A stretch of DNA of 64,000 nt from Fibrobacter succinogenes. Its GTDB lineage: Bacteria > Fibrobacterota > Fibrobacteria > Fibrobacterales > Fibrobacteraceae. Of this stretch, positions 32,751 through 42,900 are shown one piece after another. The stretch spans positions 1-64,000 of the forward strand of contig CADCDO010000007.1 of the NCBI GenBank assembly GCA_902800345.1. Direction: 5' to 3'. The position numbers and the translations under genes are program-made. The notes beneath the pieces were generated by a model that was not told where the DNA came from, did no database searches, and worked only from the letters and a program-made list of their open reading frames with translations. How positions within the stretch are numbered: position 1 is the stretch's first letter; each line of letters begins with the position of its first letter.

Positions 32751-33581
32751 TTATTTTTCTTCCGCCTTGACGATTTCGTAAAGATGCCTTCTGCAAATCC
32801 AGGGATGTAGATTTTCAACTGTTTTCCCGACCTTTTTCAGCGTAGGTCCCTTCTCTAAAAGAATCTGTAAATCGTCACAACCACACTTGTAAGTTAGATA
32901 ATGATCAAAGGTCTTGTCAGAAACATCACCAATTGCGCATTTTCCAATAGAAGCTAGCCCTTGGCAAGGATAAACGAAACCCTTTTCATCAACACAAAGC
33001 TGAAGACGTTTTTTACAAAAACAAATAGGATATTTGGGAGCCGTTTTTACAGGCTTGTAAGTCTGTTGAGGGAAAACGCACACACCCTTTTCATTCAAAA
33101 TTTCAGAAGCAAAAAAATTATACTCTTCAAGAATCTCTTTGTTCACAAAAAAGCGAACCTCATAATTTTTTTTGATAAGAGCCTTAATAGTACTTTCAAA
33201 GAATTTCCGATATGGAACATCCTCTTGCGAAAGATAAACATTGATGGTTCTAATGAGATTCTTTTCCTTAAGGACATTCATTTCCTTTTCATGAACAATC
33301 AAATCCCTGAAATTTATATGTATCGAAGCAGAAGACTTGCAAGAAACTATCGTTTCAAGGAGTTTAACAGATTTGTCAAAAACAGAAAAAAGTTCCAACA
33401 TGTACAAGTCAACAATACATGTCCATTCTTTCGCCTTATCACCATTTTTCTTCGCCAACCATCCCGTATAGAGATTCAACCATTTGGATAATTTAGTTTG
33501 TGGAACCGAAAAATCATCCTTTCCCTCTTTTTTATTTAGAAAAAAAGTGATAGAATATAAAAAATCTTTCATGCTATCCAT
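32751..33581 (-). CDS. Radical-SAM-like partner protein lacking the CX3CX2C site
   Basis: The product (276 residues from the ATG at 33581) looks like the C-terminal half of a radical SAM/SPASM enzyme: KYPICFCKKRLQLCVDEKGFVYPCQGLASIGKCAIGDV resembles a SPASM-type cysteine region, with YKCGCDD following. The N-terminal half has no CX3CX2C cluster site, so it cannot by itself be a canonical radical SAM enzyme. It starts inside the last codons of the upstream maturase gene (8-base overlap; an alternative ATG is at 33572). It is probably a maturase partner or peptide-recognition subunit in the putative RiPP operon. This function is inferred from context. Confidence 0.6.
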   Translation of the reverse strand: MDSMKDFLYSITFFLNKKEGKDDFSVPQTKLSKWLNLYTGWLAKKNGDKAKEWTCIVDLYMLELFSVFDKSVKLLETIVSCKSSASIHINFRDLIVHEKEMNVLKEKNLIRTINVYLSQEDVPYRKFFESTIKALIKKNYEVRFFVNKEILEEYNFFASEILNEKGVCVFPQQTYKPVKTAPKYPICFCKKRLQLCVDEKGFVYPCQGLASIGKCAIGDVSDKTFDHYLTYKCGCDDLQILLEKGPTLKKVGKTVENLHPWICRRHLYEIVKAEEK

Positions 33582-34617
33582 TAGAACCTGCAAGTTTAAA
33601 AAGAATTTTTTTGAGATTTTCAAAATTTTGCTGTTTTAAATAGTTGGAAATGGCTTCAATATTTTCACGTTTCGAGAAAACTTGAACACAAACCTTACAC
33701 GTAGAATTTTTCTTACCCTCGAGTTTAATCCCACATTTTTTTAGAATAGGTAAAAAAGATGCTATTCCCTTGAAAACCAGACGCCTTAAAATTGGATCTT
33801 CATTCATCCTCTTTACTATTGCAACAATACTTTCATTATAAATGTTCCCGCTAACATATTCATTGCATTGATCAAAGCCAGAACAACACGGAGCAACAAA
33901 ACCCTTAGCATTAACCGCAAGACACAACGCCTGGTAGCAATTTGAATTAAAACCACTCGGAGCGGCATAGAATTCACTTTCATCCATCATGCTTGCGCGA
34001 CCGACATCAGAAACAGGGCCACTCGAAATTTCCCCAACAAGCGGAATAACATCAGGATCAATCAAATCCATAACTTCGCTCATCTTATGTTTTTTTGTCG
34101 ATAGCAACCGCAAGTTTGACGAGATTTCGTTTTCAAAACATGCACGAATGCAGTTGTTAATCGCTTCAGGCTGAACGAATTGACTGTGCCAATAATCCCA
34201 AGAAATTTCCATATGGTTGAGACCATTTTTTCGCATAGTTTCGCAAACACGACGAGCATTATCTAGCGACCGACACCAAAAAGCGTTTGTAGTACAGGAT
34301 ATTACCTCATAGCCAGTCTTTTTAGCACATGCAAACAATTCCTTGCAATCGTCTTGGTAAATAAAAGATTCTCCACCAGCAAGATGGAATCGCTTTTTTA
34401 GGCAATCCAATGCGAACGCTTCACGGATACATTTCTTGGCTATTTTTACGTCTAATCTGTCACAGGAATTTTGTTCTCCTGCAGCCTGATAGCAAATTGC
34501 ACACTTTGCAGTGCACTTATTTGTATTTTCGAGTACAAGACTATCGTAAAAAAAATCAGCAGACTTATAAAGGGAATGATTATACAATTCCCTTTGAATT
34601 TGTGGTGTAATATTCAT
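33574..34617 (-). CDS. Radical SAM/SPASM-like enzyme, putative RiPP maturase
   Basis: The 347-residue protein has the CX3CX2C cluster at C35-C39-C42 (KCTAKCAIC), the GGE motif (FHLAGGESF), and ISWDYWHSQFV, the barrel segment seen in peptide-modifying members. The C-terminal part has clustered cysteines (NCYQALC, VAPCCSGFDQC, CGIKLEG, STCKVC), consistent with auxiliary iron-sulfur clusters. It follows the precursor-like gene by 55 bases with a stem-loop between, and overlaps the partner gene. No strong ribosome binding site precedes the ATG at 34617, which would fit low expression relative to the precursor. The modification made is unknown. Confidence 0.75.
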   Translation of the reverse strand: MNITPQIQRELYNHSLYKSADFFYDSLVLENTNKCTAKCAICYQAAGEQNSCDRLDVKIAKKCIREAFALDCLKKRFHLAGGESFIYQDDCKELFACAKKTGYEVISCTTNAFWCRSLDNARRVCETMRKNGLNHMEISWDYWHSQFVQPEAINNCIRACFENEISSNLRLLSTKKHKMSEVMDLIDPDVIPLVGEISSGPVSDVGRASMMDESEFYAAPSGFNSNCYQALCLAVNAKGFVAPCCSGFDQCNEYVSGNIYNESIVAIVKRMNEDPILRRLVFKGIASFLPILKKCGIKLEGKKNSTCKVCVQVFSKRENIEAISNYLKQQNFENLKKILFKLAGSNG

Positions 34618-34633
34618 GTGAAAACAACTAAGC

Positions 34634-34656
34634 GGGCGGCATTTTCACAGCCGCCC
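34634..34656 (-). promoter_or_regulatory. Stem-loop between precursor and maturase genes
   Basis: On the minus strand GGGCGGC (34656-34650) and GCCGCCC (34640-34634) form a 7-bp GC-only stem with a nine-base loop. There is no strong T-run after it. It may act as a partial terminator or a 3' stabiliser so that the precursor transcript exceeds the enzyme transcript. Confidence 0.6.
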
Positions 34657-34672
34657 CAATTAATAATTTGAA

Positions 34673-35143
34673 TTACTTTTTAACAACCCTAATTCTTTCC
34701 GGTTGTCTCATCGTGCAAACGGTTTTAATTTTTTTCGGAATTGGAATTGGAGTCGGAGTCGGATCAACAAACTTCAGTTTCTTGGGAATAATGTGTACGC
34801 AATCCGTTTCCGGAGCGTCCGGTCCTTGAATAACCTTACCAAGAGTGGACAAGAGCTTATTAGCAGCAGTATCGGACAACTGACGTTGCAAGGTTTCATT
34901 CAATTCGCAATTTTCAAGCGATTCCTTAAGGTTCGAAACAAAAGAAGATGTCAGATCAATACCTTTCTTCTTTGCAAAAGAAGACGGATTCTTGACAAAC
35001 TGATCAGCATCATCAATAGTTTTGATAGCTGCAGCAAGGGCAAGAGCCTGAGCGCTTACGATAGCATCGTTCTTCTTTTCGAGAACAGTCTTTTCTGCAA
35101 CGACCTTAGTCGAAGCCTTCAAGGATGTTGTTTTTGTAGCCAT
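34673..35143 (-). CDS. Putative RiPP precursor with Pro/Lys-rich C-terminal core
   Basis: The 156-residue protein starts at an ATG with a clear AAGGA site. Residues 1-105 form a helical, leader-like region (Ala/Lys-rich start; DQFVKNPSSFAKKKGIDL at about 47-64 recalls Nif11/NHLP-like leaders). The C-terminus (about 108-156) is different in kind: Pro/Lys/Thr-rich, with an imperfect repeat IPKKLKFV (119-126) and IPKKIKTV (135-142), a PTPTPIPIP stretch between, and Cys115 and Cys143 flanking the repeats (a third Cys is at 79). Together with the adjacent radical SAM enzyme this suggests a modified peptide. No double-glycine site is obvious; GKVIQGP (102-108) may mark the boundary. Confidence 0.6.
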   Translation of the reverse strand: MATKTTSLKASTKVVAEKTVLEKKNDAIVSAQALALAAAIKTIDDADQFVKNPSSFAKKKGIDLTSSFVSNLKESLENCELNETLQRQLSDTAANKLLSTLGKVIQGPDAPETDCVHIIPKKLKFVDPTPTPIPIPKKIKTVCTMRQPERIRVVKK

Positions 35144-35252
35144 TTTATTCCTTCTTATATAAGTTGATGGTTATTTTATAGGTATTTCGTTTTCAAACCC
35201 AATATAAACAAAAAAATAAATTATGGAAACAATTTATTATTTTTTTTACAAA

Positions 35253-35813
35253 TTAGATATACTTCATCGTGAATTCGATGAACTTTCCGAGTTCTTTAAA
35301 ACCATTACCCCAATGATCATCTGTCCCCGCAATCAAGCCAACACCAATGTCCGCTGCGGCTGCAGTTCCACGATCCACGCCGCTACAACGCCAGACACCA
35401 CGAAGAATATCGTCACATTCTTCACGGGATAGATGAATATCAACGTTAATCTCGCCCTTCAGAATGTACAAAGCGTCATGAAGAAACGGAGCCGCGCTAT
35501 AAACATCGTCATCCGTCTTGACATCCGGCAAGTACTTCTGCGCAAACGAAGGGACAGATGCACCATCAGATACAAAACCTTTCTTGAACGTGCAAACCAA
35601 TTCAAAATTATGGTCCTTGCCGTCACCCCTCAAATAGCGGGACCCCATTACACGGACAACGCTGTCCTTGACAAAGCAATACTTTTCTTTTTTTTCATAG
35701 CAAAGCCCATCGCCATCGATAAGCACTTGCTTCACCGTAATTTTGTCTTTATTGCCCGTTTTATCTTGGAACAGGTTCTTGAAAAAATTCCAGACGGACT
35801 TGAAAATGTTCAT
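35253..35813 (-). CDS. DUF1353 family protein
   Basis: The 186-residue protein matches DUF1353: VCTFKKGFVSDGASVPSFAQKYLP, then AAPFLHDALY, a later Arg/Asp pair (SREECDDIL) and a small-residue helix (AAAADIGVGLIAG). The family is common in phages and accessory regions; biochemical function is not established, although the conserved His/Asp hint at a metal site. ATG at 35813 is preferred over 35819 because AGGA lies six bases upstream of it. No phage structural genes are nearby. Confidence 0.7.
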   Translation of the reverse strand: MNIFKSVWNFFKNLFQDKTGNKDKITVKQVLIDGDGLCYEKKEKYCFVKDSVVRVMGSRYLRGDGKDHNFELVCTFKKGFVSDGASVPSFAQKYLPDVKTDDDVYSAAPFLHDALYILKGEINVDIHLSREECDDILRGVWRCSGVDRGTAAAADIGVGLIAGTDDHWGNGFKELGKFIEFTMKYI

Positions 35814-35958
35814 AAGCATTCCTTTTGTTATATTAATAATATAATATAAATACCTTTTTATTTACTTCTACGAAGAAGTAATTTTTTCTTAACACGACGA
35901 TTTATCACAAACTCTTAAAATCACTTAAAGCAAAAAATCATCAACCGCATTTCTCGTT

Positions 35959-38712
35959 CTACGAAACAAACTCTCCGTTTAGGAACGGGTTCATCCATAC
36001 AGGCTGAGATTCATCATAAGACAACCAGTGTCCCCCAGTAATATTCAAAGAAGCATCCGACTTGGTCAGTTCCCGTTCGGAATTCATGTTAAAAATCATT
36101 TGACCCGTACAGGAATCGAACGCGAAGCAATACTCGCAAATCCAATCATCAGCCCACCAGGATTCTTTCAGTCGGATAGAAAATTTGCTTATGTCCCGAG
36201 GAGCCACCGGAGAATCCAAGGAAATACCGTAAACGTCCCTATCTCCACTTTCAAAATCATCGTAAGAAGTTTTATCAAGCAACTGTTTTTTTATTCTCGA
36301 TTTATCGGCCTTATAAACTTCGAAATAGATATCGCCATCCGTTCCGGCATATTTTTTTCCAGAAGTTTTTACAACCAACGAAATATCTTTTATATTCCAT
36401 TTTAGATAATTGCGATCACGATAATGAGAATCGTACTTTACCCGATTGACAAAACACGATTCATTCGCATTTAAATCAACATCCAGCAAACGAGCGAAAC
36501 AATACGAGCGGTCATTGGAATTTTCAGCAACATCAAACATGAACAATTTACTAATATGGATTTTTTTCTTACAACATATACGTATCGATTTCAACTTAGC
36601 GAAAACCGTATTCACATCATTCAAATCAAGAATAATTTCCCCTTTGCGCTCGACATCTTTTGCGCACTGGACAGAGCTACCATCATTACGTTCAAAGATA
36701 AACGTAACCTTATTGCCCTTTTCACTACCATCGTATTTCAAAAAAGCAAGTACATTACCTAGCTTATTAGGACTAAATGAATATTCTTCCAACAATTCAT
36801 CATAAAATGCATCGCTTAAGATAGCGCCCATATCAAGCTTGAGAACTTTATGGAGGTCAATCTCGCACGGTCCCTTTACCGAAGCCAAAATAATCCCAGT
36901 GTCCTCATCATATACGGTCATATAATCGAGCAACAAATTGTCACTTTCAGTCATTCTAAAAGTAAAGTTCGTAATATCTTCAACCGGAACGACCTTTTCC
37001 AAAGTCATGGAAAGTACGGCCTCTTCACCATTTTTAAGAATTCTTCTAGGAATAGTCTGTTCAAACCCTCCATTTTTTCGGCAAATGCCCACGCAAAGGC
37101 AGCCCTTCGATTCGGCACCGCTTTTCGATGAAACACCCAAAAGGAACCCTATTCTGCGTATTGAAAAAACAACTTCTTTCGCCGTAAACCTTCTTTTCTC
37201 ATTGCTATCTATAGCCGTAACAATTCCGTTCAAGTCCTTAACATCCAACAGACAAAGTTTTCCCATGTTAATGCACGCTTGAAATTCCTTGTAATCTTGA
37301 TTAAGACTATCGGCCCCTTCTTTACCAAAATTGCCCCATATATAGTCAAGATACAACGTGAAATAACCCATTTCTTGATTTTTATCCCTACGAGCATTGA
37401 CAAAATTCCTGAATTTTTCATCGCTTTCATAAAGATGATCCGCCTTATCATTCCATTCAGCAAACAAGCCTTTCCTTGTATTCATAAACAGGGCTTTCTC
37501 AGAAACGAAACCCTTTATTTTCTTTATACAATCATCATAATCCTTACATTCGACAGGCTGATTCACTAACGAATACAGCCAAACCGCAATTTTATTGAGA
37601 TATGGATACAACAGACTTTTCACCTGGTTTTTGACCGTCACATCCAATAAATAATCCAGAATATCACCTATTAAAGGAACCTCAATCTTGTCGAAAACAT
37701 CCTTAATATTCTTGACATCTCCAATAAATTGGCTATGCCTTTTTTTATCTTTTTCCGGCAATACATCCATACAATCAAGAACAAAGCGAAGAAGAGGCTC
37801 AAGACAATACTTAATTGCCGCACCCGTTCCATTTTTTAACATTTCACAAGCAAACTGATACCAAGTATCAATCCAATTTATAATAAAATATTCACGATAT
37901 TCTACCTTTTCAGCCGACGAGCAGCCATCACATAAATTACGCAGCTCATCATCATATTTTTTTACAAAAGACTCCAAGAAATTGATCTTAAATATTGATA
38001 ATTTTCCATTGCTATTCTGCAAATCCTCAGACGATTTTTCAAGCGGATCTACGACAAAACCATGTTCATCAAAATGTCCCATAGGCTGTTCTGAACATTT
38101 TTTTCTCATTTTATCTGCGAACTCGACCGCTTCGGCAGACCCGTAACACATACGCAAATATTCATAAGGAATATCAATAGAAAGCTCACAATTCACCTTA
38201 TCGTCTAAATAAGATTCCACCATTATATGACGTATAATTTTTTTTGAATCCTCCGATACATCCATAGCATTGCAGCTCATGAAAGGCAATGCAATCTTCG
38301 AAAAATCAGGAAACCATCCGCCAGCATATAAATTAATGTTATCATGACCATACATGTCGCACGCATAATGCATCGAGTAGCCCAAATAAAATGCCAACGC
38401 CTGGTAGTATTCATCTGTAGAGGGCATCATCATCGTCAACATACTATGCATGTGCGTAAGCCATTCGCCAGAATAACTCGGATGAATATCCATCTGTCCC
38501 AAAAGCATATCCGGGAAGAAATCAGGCCCAATAGCGCCAGCCCTAAAATAGGACGGACAAGATAGAATAGCCTTTTCTACATCAGCACTTACCTTAAATT
38601 CTTTTAAGCACGGCCAACTTTTATTAGAAGACGATTTGAACGTCAGGCAATGCTTTTGATTTAGTTCATCTATAATCAAATTTGCCATGTAGATATGAGC
38701 TTTACTTTTCAT
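35959..38712 (-). CDS. Zinc-dependent phospholipase C-like protein with PLAT-like regions
   Basis: The N-terminal 240 residues match the zinc-dependent phospholipase C fold: MKSKAHIYMANLI, PSYFRAGAIGPDFFPD, THMHSM and YLGYSMHYACDMYGHDN supply the expected His/Asp ligands. A helical middle (about 240-480) is followed by two beta-rich regions (about 520-640 and 770-880) resembling PLAT lipid-binding domains (TDGDIYFEVYKAD). Total length is 917. No signal peptide is seen, unlike classical secreted enzymes of this type. The start is coupled to the end of the upstream DUF1508 gene (11-base overlap). A lipid-targeting effector is possible. Confidence 0.65.
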   Translation of the reverse strand: MKSKAHIYMANLIIDELNQKHCLTFKSSSNKSWPCLKEFKVSADVEKAILSCPSYFRAGAIGPDFFPDMLLGQMDIHPSYSGEWLTHMHSMLTMMMPSTDEYYQALAFYLGYSMHYACDMYGHDNINLYAGGWFPDFSKIALPFMSCNAMDVSEDSKKIIRHIMVESYLDDKVNCELSIDIPYEYLRMCYGSAEAVEFADKMRKKCSEQPMGHFDEHGFVVDPLEKSSEDLQNSNGKLSIFKINFLESFVKKYDDELRNLCDGCSSAEKVEYREYFIINWIDTWYQFACEMLKNGTGAAIKYCLEPLLRFVLDCMDVLPEKDKKRHSQFIGDVKNIKDVFDKIEVPLIGDILDYLLDVTVKNQVKSLLYPYLNKIAVWLYSLVNQPVECKDYDDCIKKIKGFVSEKALFMNTRKGLFAEWNDKADHLYESDEKFRNFVNARRDKNQEMGYFTLYLDYIWGNFGKEGADSLNQDYKEFQACINMGKLCLLDVKDLNGIVTAIDSNEKRRFTAKEVVFSIRRIGFLLGVSSKSGAESKGCLCVGICRKNGGFEQTIPRRILKNGEEAVLSMTLEKVVPVEDITNFTFRMTESDNLLLDYMTVYDEDTGIILASVKGPCEIDLHKVLKLDMGAILSDAFYDELLEEYSFSPNKLGNVLAFLKYDGSEKGNKVTFIFERNDGSSVQCAKDVERKGEIILDLNDVNTVFAKLKSIRICCKKKIHISKLFMFDVAENSNDRSYCFARLLDVDLNANESCFVNRVKYDSHYRDRNYLKWNIKDISLVVKTSGKKYAGTDGDIYFEVYKADKSRIKKQLLDKTSYDDFESGDRDVYGISLDSPVAPRDISKFSIRLKESWWADDWICEYCFAFDSCTGQMIFNMNSERELTKSDASLNITGGHWLSYDESQPVWMNPFLNGEFVS

Positions 38713-39463
38713 CGTCGCCCCCTATAATGACATCACAAAAGAATTCGCGAAGCATTTCATTATTCCAAAACAAATTATTTTCATCACGCCATTGCTTAAA
38801 TTTCGTTGGGTTAGACGTATCCTGATATTCAACACCATTATGGAGAATTTTTCCTCGTCCATCAAGGCTGTACATATAATCAATAATCTGCGGCGTCACA
38901 GGAGAAGAGATACTAGGAGATTCCTTCTTTTTTTCAGAACAGTCAACGACCTGTCCACTTTCACGGAAAATGTCCATTGGAGGCAATGAAGCGTGAAGAT
39001 CTCTACGCGAAACAGTAGATTTCACCCTATTTTCCTGCATAATTTTTTTATCGTCCAAAGAAAAAGCTTTCTGTTGCACCTTTATTGTAGGGATTTCCCC
39101 AATCCTTTCGGCTTTTTTTGAATTCGACTTGACTCTCTTTGGCCGATCGAAAGTCACAAAGGAAGACCGTACAAAATTCGCTCTCGTTATCCGGCCAACC
39201 ATATCTGTTTTACTAAATATTTTATTTACAAACTCGTGATTATCCAGTTCTTTTCTATTTTCGTCGTCAATACCTTTGTTCCGCAGTTCCCAAATTCCCC
39301 GCTTACAAGATTCGACATCGTCATATTCACCAGACGTATAAAGAACATTCCCCTTATAATCGTAAATACAAAAATAAAACGAATTTCCATCCGCTTTTTT
39401 TTCGATCTTAGCAATCCACTGATGACAAACCTTTTGCCGTATATTGTTTTTCGGAAGAATCAT
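38702..39463 (-). CDS. DUF1508-containing protein upstream of the phospholipase-like gene
   Basis: The 253-residue protein has an N-terminal DUF1508 (YegP-like) unit at about residues 20-65 (SFYFCIYDYKGNVLYTS, then YDDVESCKRGIWELRNKG). The rest is Lys/Ser-rich and probably partly disordered, ending with a compact segment (FKQWRDENNLFWNNEMLREFF). It starts at ATG 39463 with AGGGG seven bases upstream, and its last 11 bases overlap the next gene. It could be an adaptor or chaperone for the phospholipase-like protein, by analogy with effector-adaptor gene pairs; this is only inference. Confidence 0.55.
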   Translation of the reverse strand: MILPKNNIRQKVCHQWIAKIEKKADGNSFYFCIYDYKGNVLYTSGEYDDVESCKRGIWELRNKGIDDENRKELDNHEFVNKIFSKTDMVGRITRANFVRSSFVTFDRPKRVKSNSKKAERIGEIPTIKVQQKAFSLDDKKIMQENRVKSTVSRRDLHASLPPMDIFRESGQVVDCSEKKKESPSISSPVTPQIIDYMYSLDGRGKILHNGVEYQDTSNPTKFKQWRDENNLFWNNEMLREFFCDVIIGGDDEK

Positions 39464-39995
39464 TATAGTCCCCTTACTATTTACTGATGGTAAAATAGTT
39501 TCATGAATAATGTCAAAAAAGCAAAATATGTTTTACAAGAGAAGGGGGCGAATTTATTTCGCTCTCCAACATATACAGATTATCATAGATAAATGGATAG
39601 AAAACTAGTAACGACAACGCTTTATCAAAAGTTCACATAAGCACGAACGTGTTAACATTCGCAAGAAAACGCAACGGTTCCCTTAATTCAATTTAATAAA
39701 ATTGTAACATAGAAAAAAGTTTTTTACATTTCCCAAAAACCATACTGGTAACACGCTAGTGAGCATTGGCGTATTATACCGTAATTGCGAAATTAATTAC
39801 AAATACAAAATAATATGCTTTAATTTTTCCATGCAATATTTTCCCTTGTAAAAAAAATTTTCCTCCCCGACATTTATTACAGTTTTGTTTCAAAAAGCAT
39901 ATATTTAAAACAACATCTTTTCATAGTAAAAGAGGGTCGTTTTCTGCACTTTCCAGAAAACCTGTTTATTTGTACCATAAAGAAGGATAAAATTC
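39464..39995. other. AT-rich divergent intergenic region
   Basis: No gene was seen in this 530-base gap between divergent genes. It contains a likely leader hairpin for the 1343-residue gene: GTTTTCTG (39939-39946) with CAGAAAAC (39954-39961), 35 bases before the start codon, and a possible TATATT -10 near 39900. Confidence 0.5.
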
Positions 39996-42900
39996 ATGCA
40001 ACTGCAACTCCCCACTTCAAACAAAAAGCCCATAGACCTCCTCCATTCGAGATTTCCTTTCTTATCCAAAATCCCCACAATCAAAAGTCTTGAAGAATTA
40101 GGCACCACAAAAAATAAAGACTTGCCCCCCATTCATTACATAAAAGATTATCTATTCAACAGCACGGGTGAATTTTATAAAAGCGTAAACGCCAGCGCTC
40201 CTTATTACCTTTACTTTTTCGAAGTTCCTCAAAACATTCAAAAAATTATAATCACAAAAAATGATATTGGAGGGACCACAAACAGCACAATAAAGAAATG
40301 GCCCTCGGGCGGATTCTTTTACGCCAACGACAAAAATGAATTTTTCGGAAACCAAAATCAAAAAAACTTCGAAGTCAAATTCAAGTCCGAAGAAGCGGAC
40401 CCTTTGGTTTCAGGCATTAATTGCTACAGATTAGATTTGAGTTATATTGTCAATGACTTCATCAGCATCAATGATTATAGTGCATCTTGTAACGAATTCA
40501 AGGTTCCCAAAGATTTTGCCGAGGCAAAATTAGAAAATACGAAATTGCTTTTTGCAGTACCATCCAAATATACTCCCGACGAAGTAAAAGAAAAACTCAA
40601 GGTTGAAGCTCATTCCTATAACACACAAAATACGTACTATTTTGACGAATTACCTATTGCAGAAGCCATATACGAAGGCGAACCTCTATCTAAATCTAAA
40701 ATTAGTTTCGGAAAATTATTTCACGGCTCGAATAAATGCAAATTTAATTGTATTTGGGCCCCGCAGCCGCCCAGAAGGCTTATAAATAGAGGGTGCAGTT
40801 TTTTTGAATACACGGCATTATGCTTGAGTCCGATTTCCAAAGACTTTATAGGCTTACCGCATATAGTCGATCCTCTTTACAACTTTTGGAGAGGCCGTTT
40901 TTTCAACAAGCTTAAAAAAATTAAGAATTGTGAGATTATCGGTAAAATCAAGCTGCTAGTTCCCGTATATAGAAGGGTCAACGACAAGAGGGATGTGTTT
41001 ATATGGAACCAGCCGCATCTTGTCAAGCCCGAATTTTTTAGGACTGATAAAGTCAAAGATTCTGATCCAAAATTAAATTTTTACACCAGGCATACTCTTT
41101 ATCCGAATCTTTTTGACAGCTATTCACTTGAAGACATTTATAAAAGCATAGATTGCTTTGACTATATAACTCCAGAAAACGCGGCACGTAAAATTGCACG
41201 CGCCCTTTACATACAGCCAAGAGGGAGGCGCAGCGTTTCAATCGAAGGAGGAGCGCTCAAATTGTTGTTGGGTGGCGCCATTGAACTTGCAGACCGAACA
41301 AAGGCCGTTAAAGATACAGTATCCCCCCCAGAAAATGATTCTGAAGAAGAAAAAGCCGCTTATGACCAAAGAGTAAAAGAGGCAAAAGAAAAATTTGCAA
41401 AAGACCAGAGAAAAGCAAAACAAATAAAAAATATTCTCTGTTCAATGGTTTATTTTGATAAAAAAAATGATGAAACCAAAGAGGACTGCCTAAATGGAGA
41501 AGGCTATCTATTTTACGATGCTCCTATTCACTACGAACACCCTAAAATCAAAATCAATGGCAATGATACCAGAAAAAACTTAACGGAACTTTGTATACAG
41601 CGTCTTGAAAAGCTTTACGGCAAATATAAATCACCAATATCCGGCTGCGAAGCGATAAAGGACTTGCTCAGTAAGATTTTCCAGGAATTCAAAAGATATA
41701 ACATAAAAATTGATTATGTCTATAGCGATTTCGAAATCATGCGAAATACGGCAAAAGAGATAAGGAGTTCCAACAGAGTTTACAATATCGACAAAGACAA
41801 CGACAGGAACACCCAGGATCTATCCAAAGCGTCTTCATACCAGATTTGGCAAAGCATCTGGCAATCTCTAAACAAACTGCACAACGACCCTCCCCAAGGA
41901 TACAAAGACATACTCTTCGAGCTGCAAAAAAGAGGTTTTCTCCCATACAACTGCACAAAAGAGGATCATTGCGAGCTCAACGAGGTTCTCTCATGTGCAC
42001 ACAGCACTCTAACGGACAGATCTAGTAGCAACGGTTATAACGACAGCAGCACTTACGAACAACGCCGAAACATCAATATTTGGGATTGCGTAATGATGGA
42101 ATATACGGCAGATTGGTTCAACAAATACCTTGTAGAGCCAGTTCGCGAATGTTCTTCCTGCGTAATTCCGTCCATGCATGCATTAAACTACCAAGCGGGT
42201 CATATCAATCATCACCAGCATGGTGAGGAATTCGAAACATACTTAGGTGGCAGCATCAATCTTGTCAGCAATATGCGTTCTAATCCTTGCCTATACACTT
42301 TAAAGACAGGCGTCTTTGACAAAGATTCGATGGACAACTGGAAAACCTATATTCCAGAGATAACGCCATTCTCCAGAATATTATTCTATGTCAACAACGT
42401 TCGCGCCGCCCGTCTATCAAATCCATGTATTGGCGTGCATCCTTTCATTTCAACGCAATATACTTGGAACAACGATGTTGCAGAACGTAAAAAAGACACA
42501 ACAGAAATTAGTGACAAGTTACTCGATAAAGTACAGGAAAGTTACCCTTACTACAAAGAAATGCTAATACATATGTGGATGTGCAACCCAGAAATCACAT
42601 ATGCTTATCCTCACTACGATAACGACGCAAAAAATATTCAAAAAGTTTTGAAAGCGACACCATCTTCTAAAACGGCATCTTTTGAGACGTATAACAAGCT
42701 CGACTATTTCAGGGATGTCTTTGGCGACATTCAAGATACGATTAAGGAACTGGACAACGTTCTAAAACCACGCTGCAAATCGAATGTTCTCATAAACAGC
42801 ATCGTTCCAGAAAATAGCCCATTCATCGTATCCGGATGGAAAATAGGTAGCTATTACGTGTATCGTCTTACAATCAACAACGAAAATCTAAAGGATGACG

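Noticed and set aside
35253-35813. Prophage, suggested by the DUF1353 gene
   Set aside because: No integrase, capsid, tail, lysis or phage regulatory gene lies nearby.
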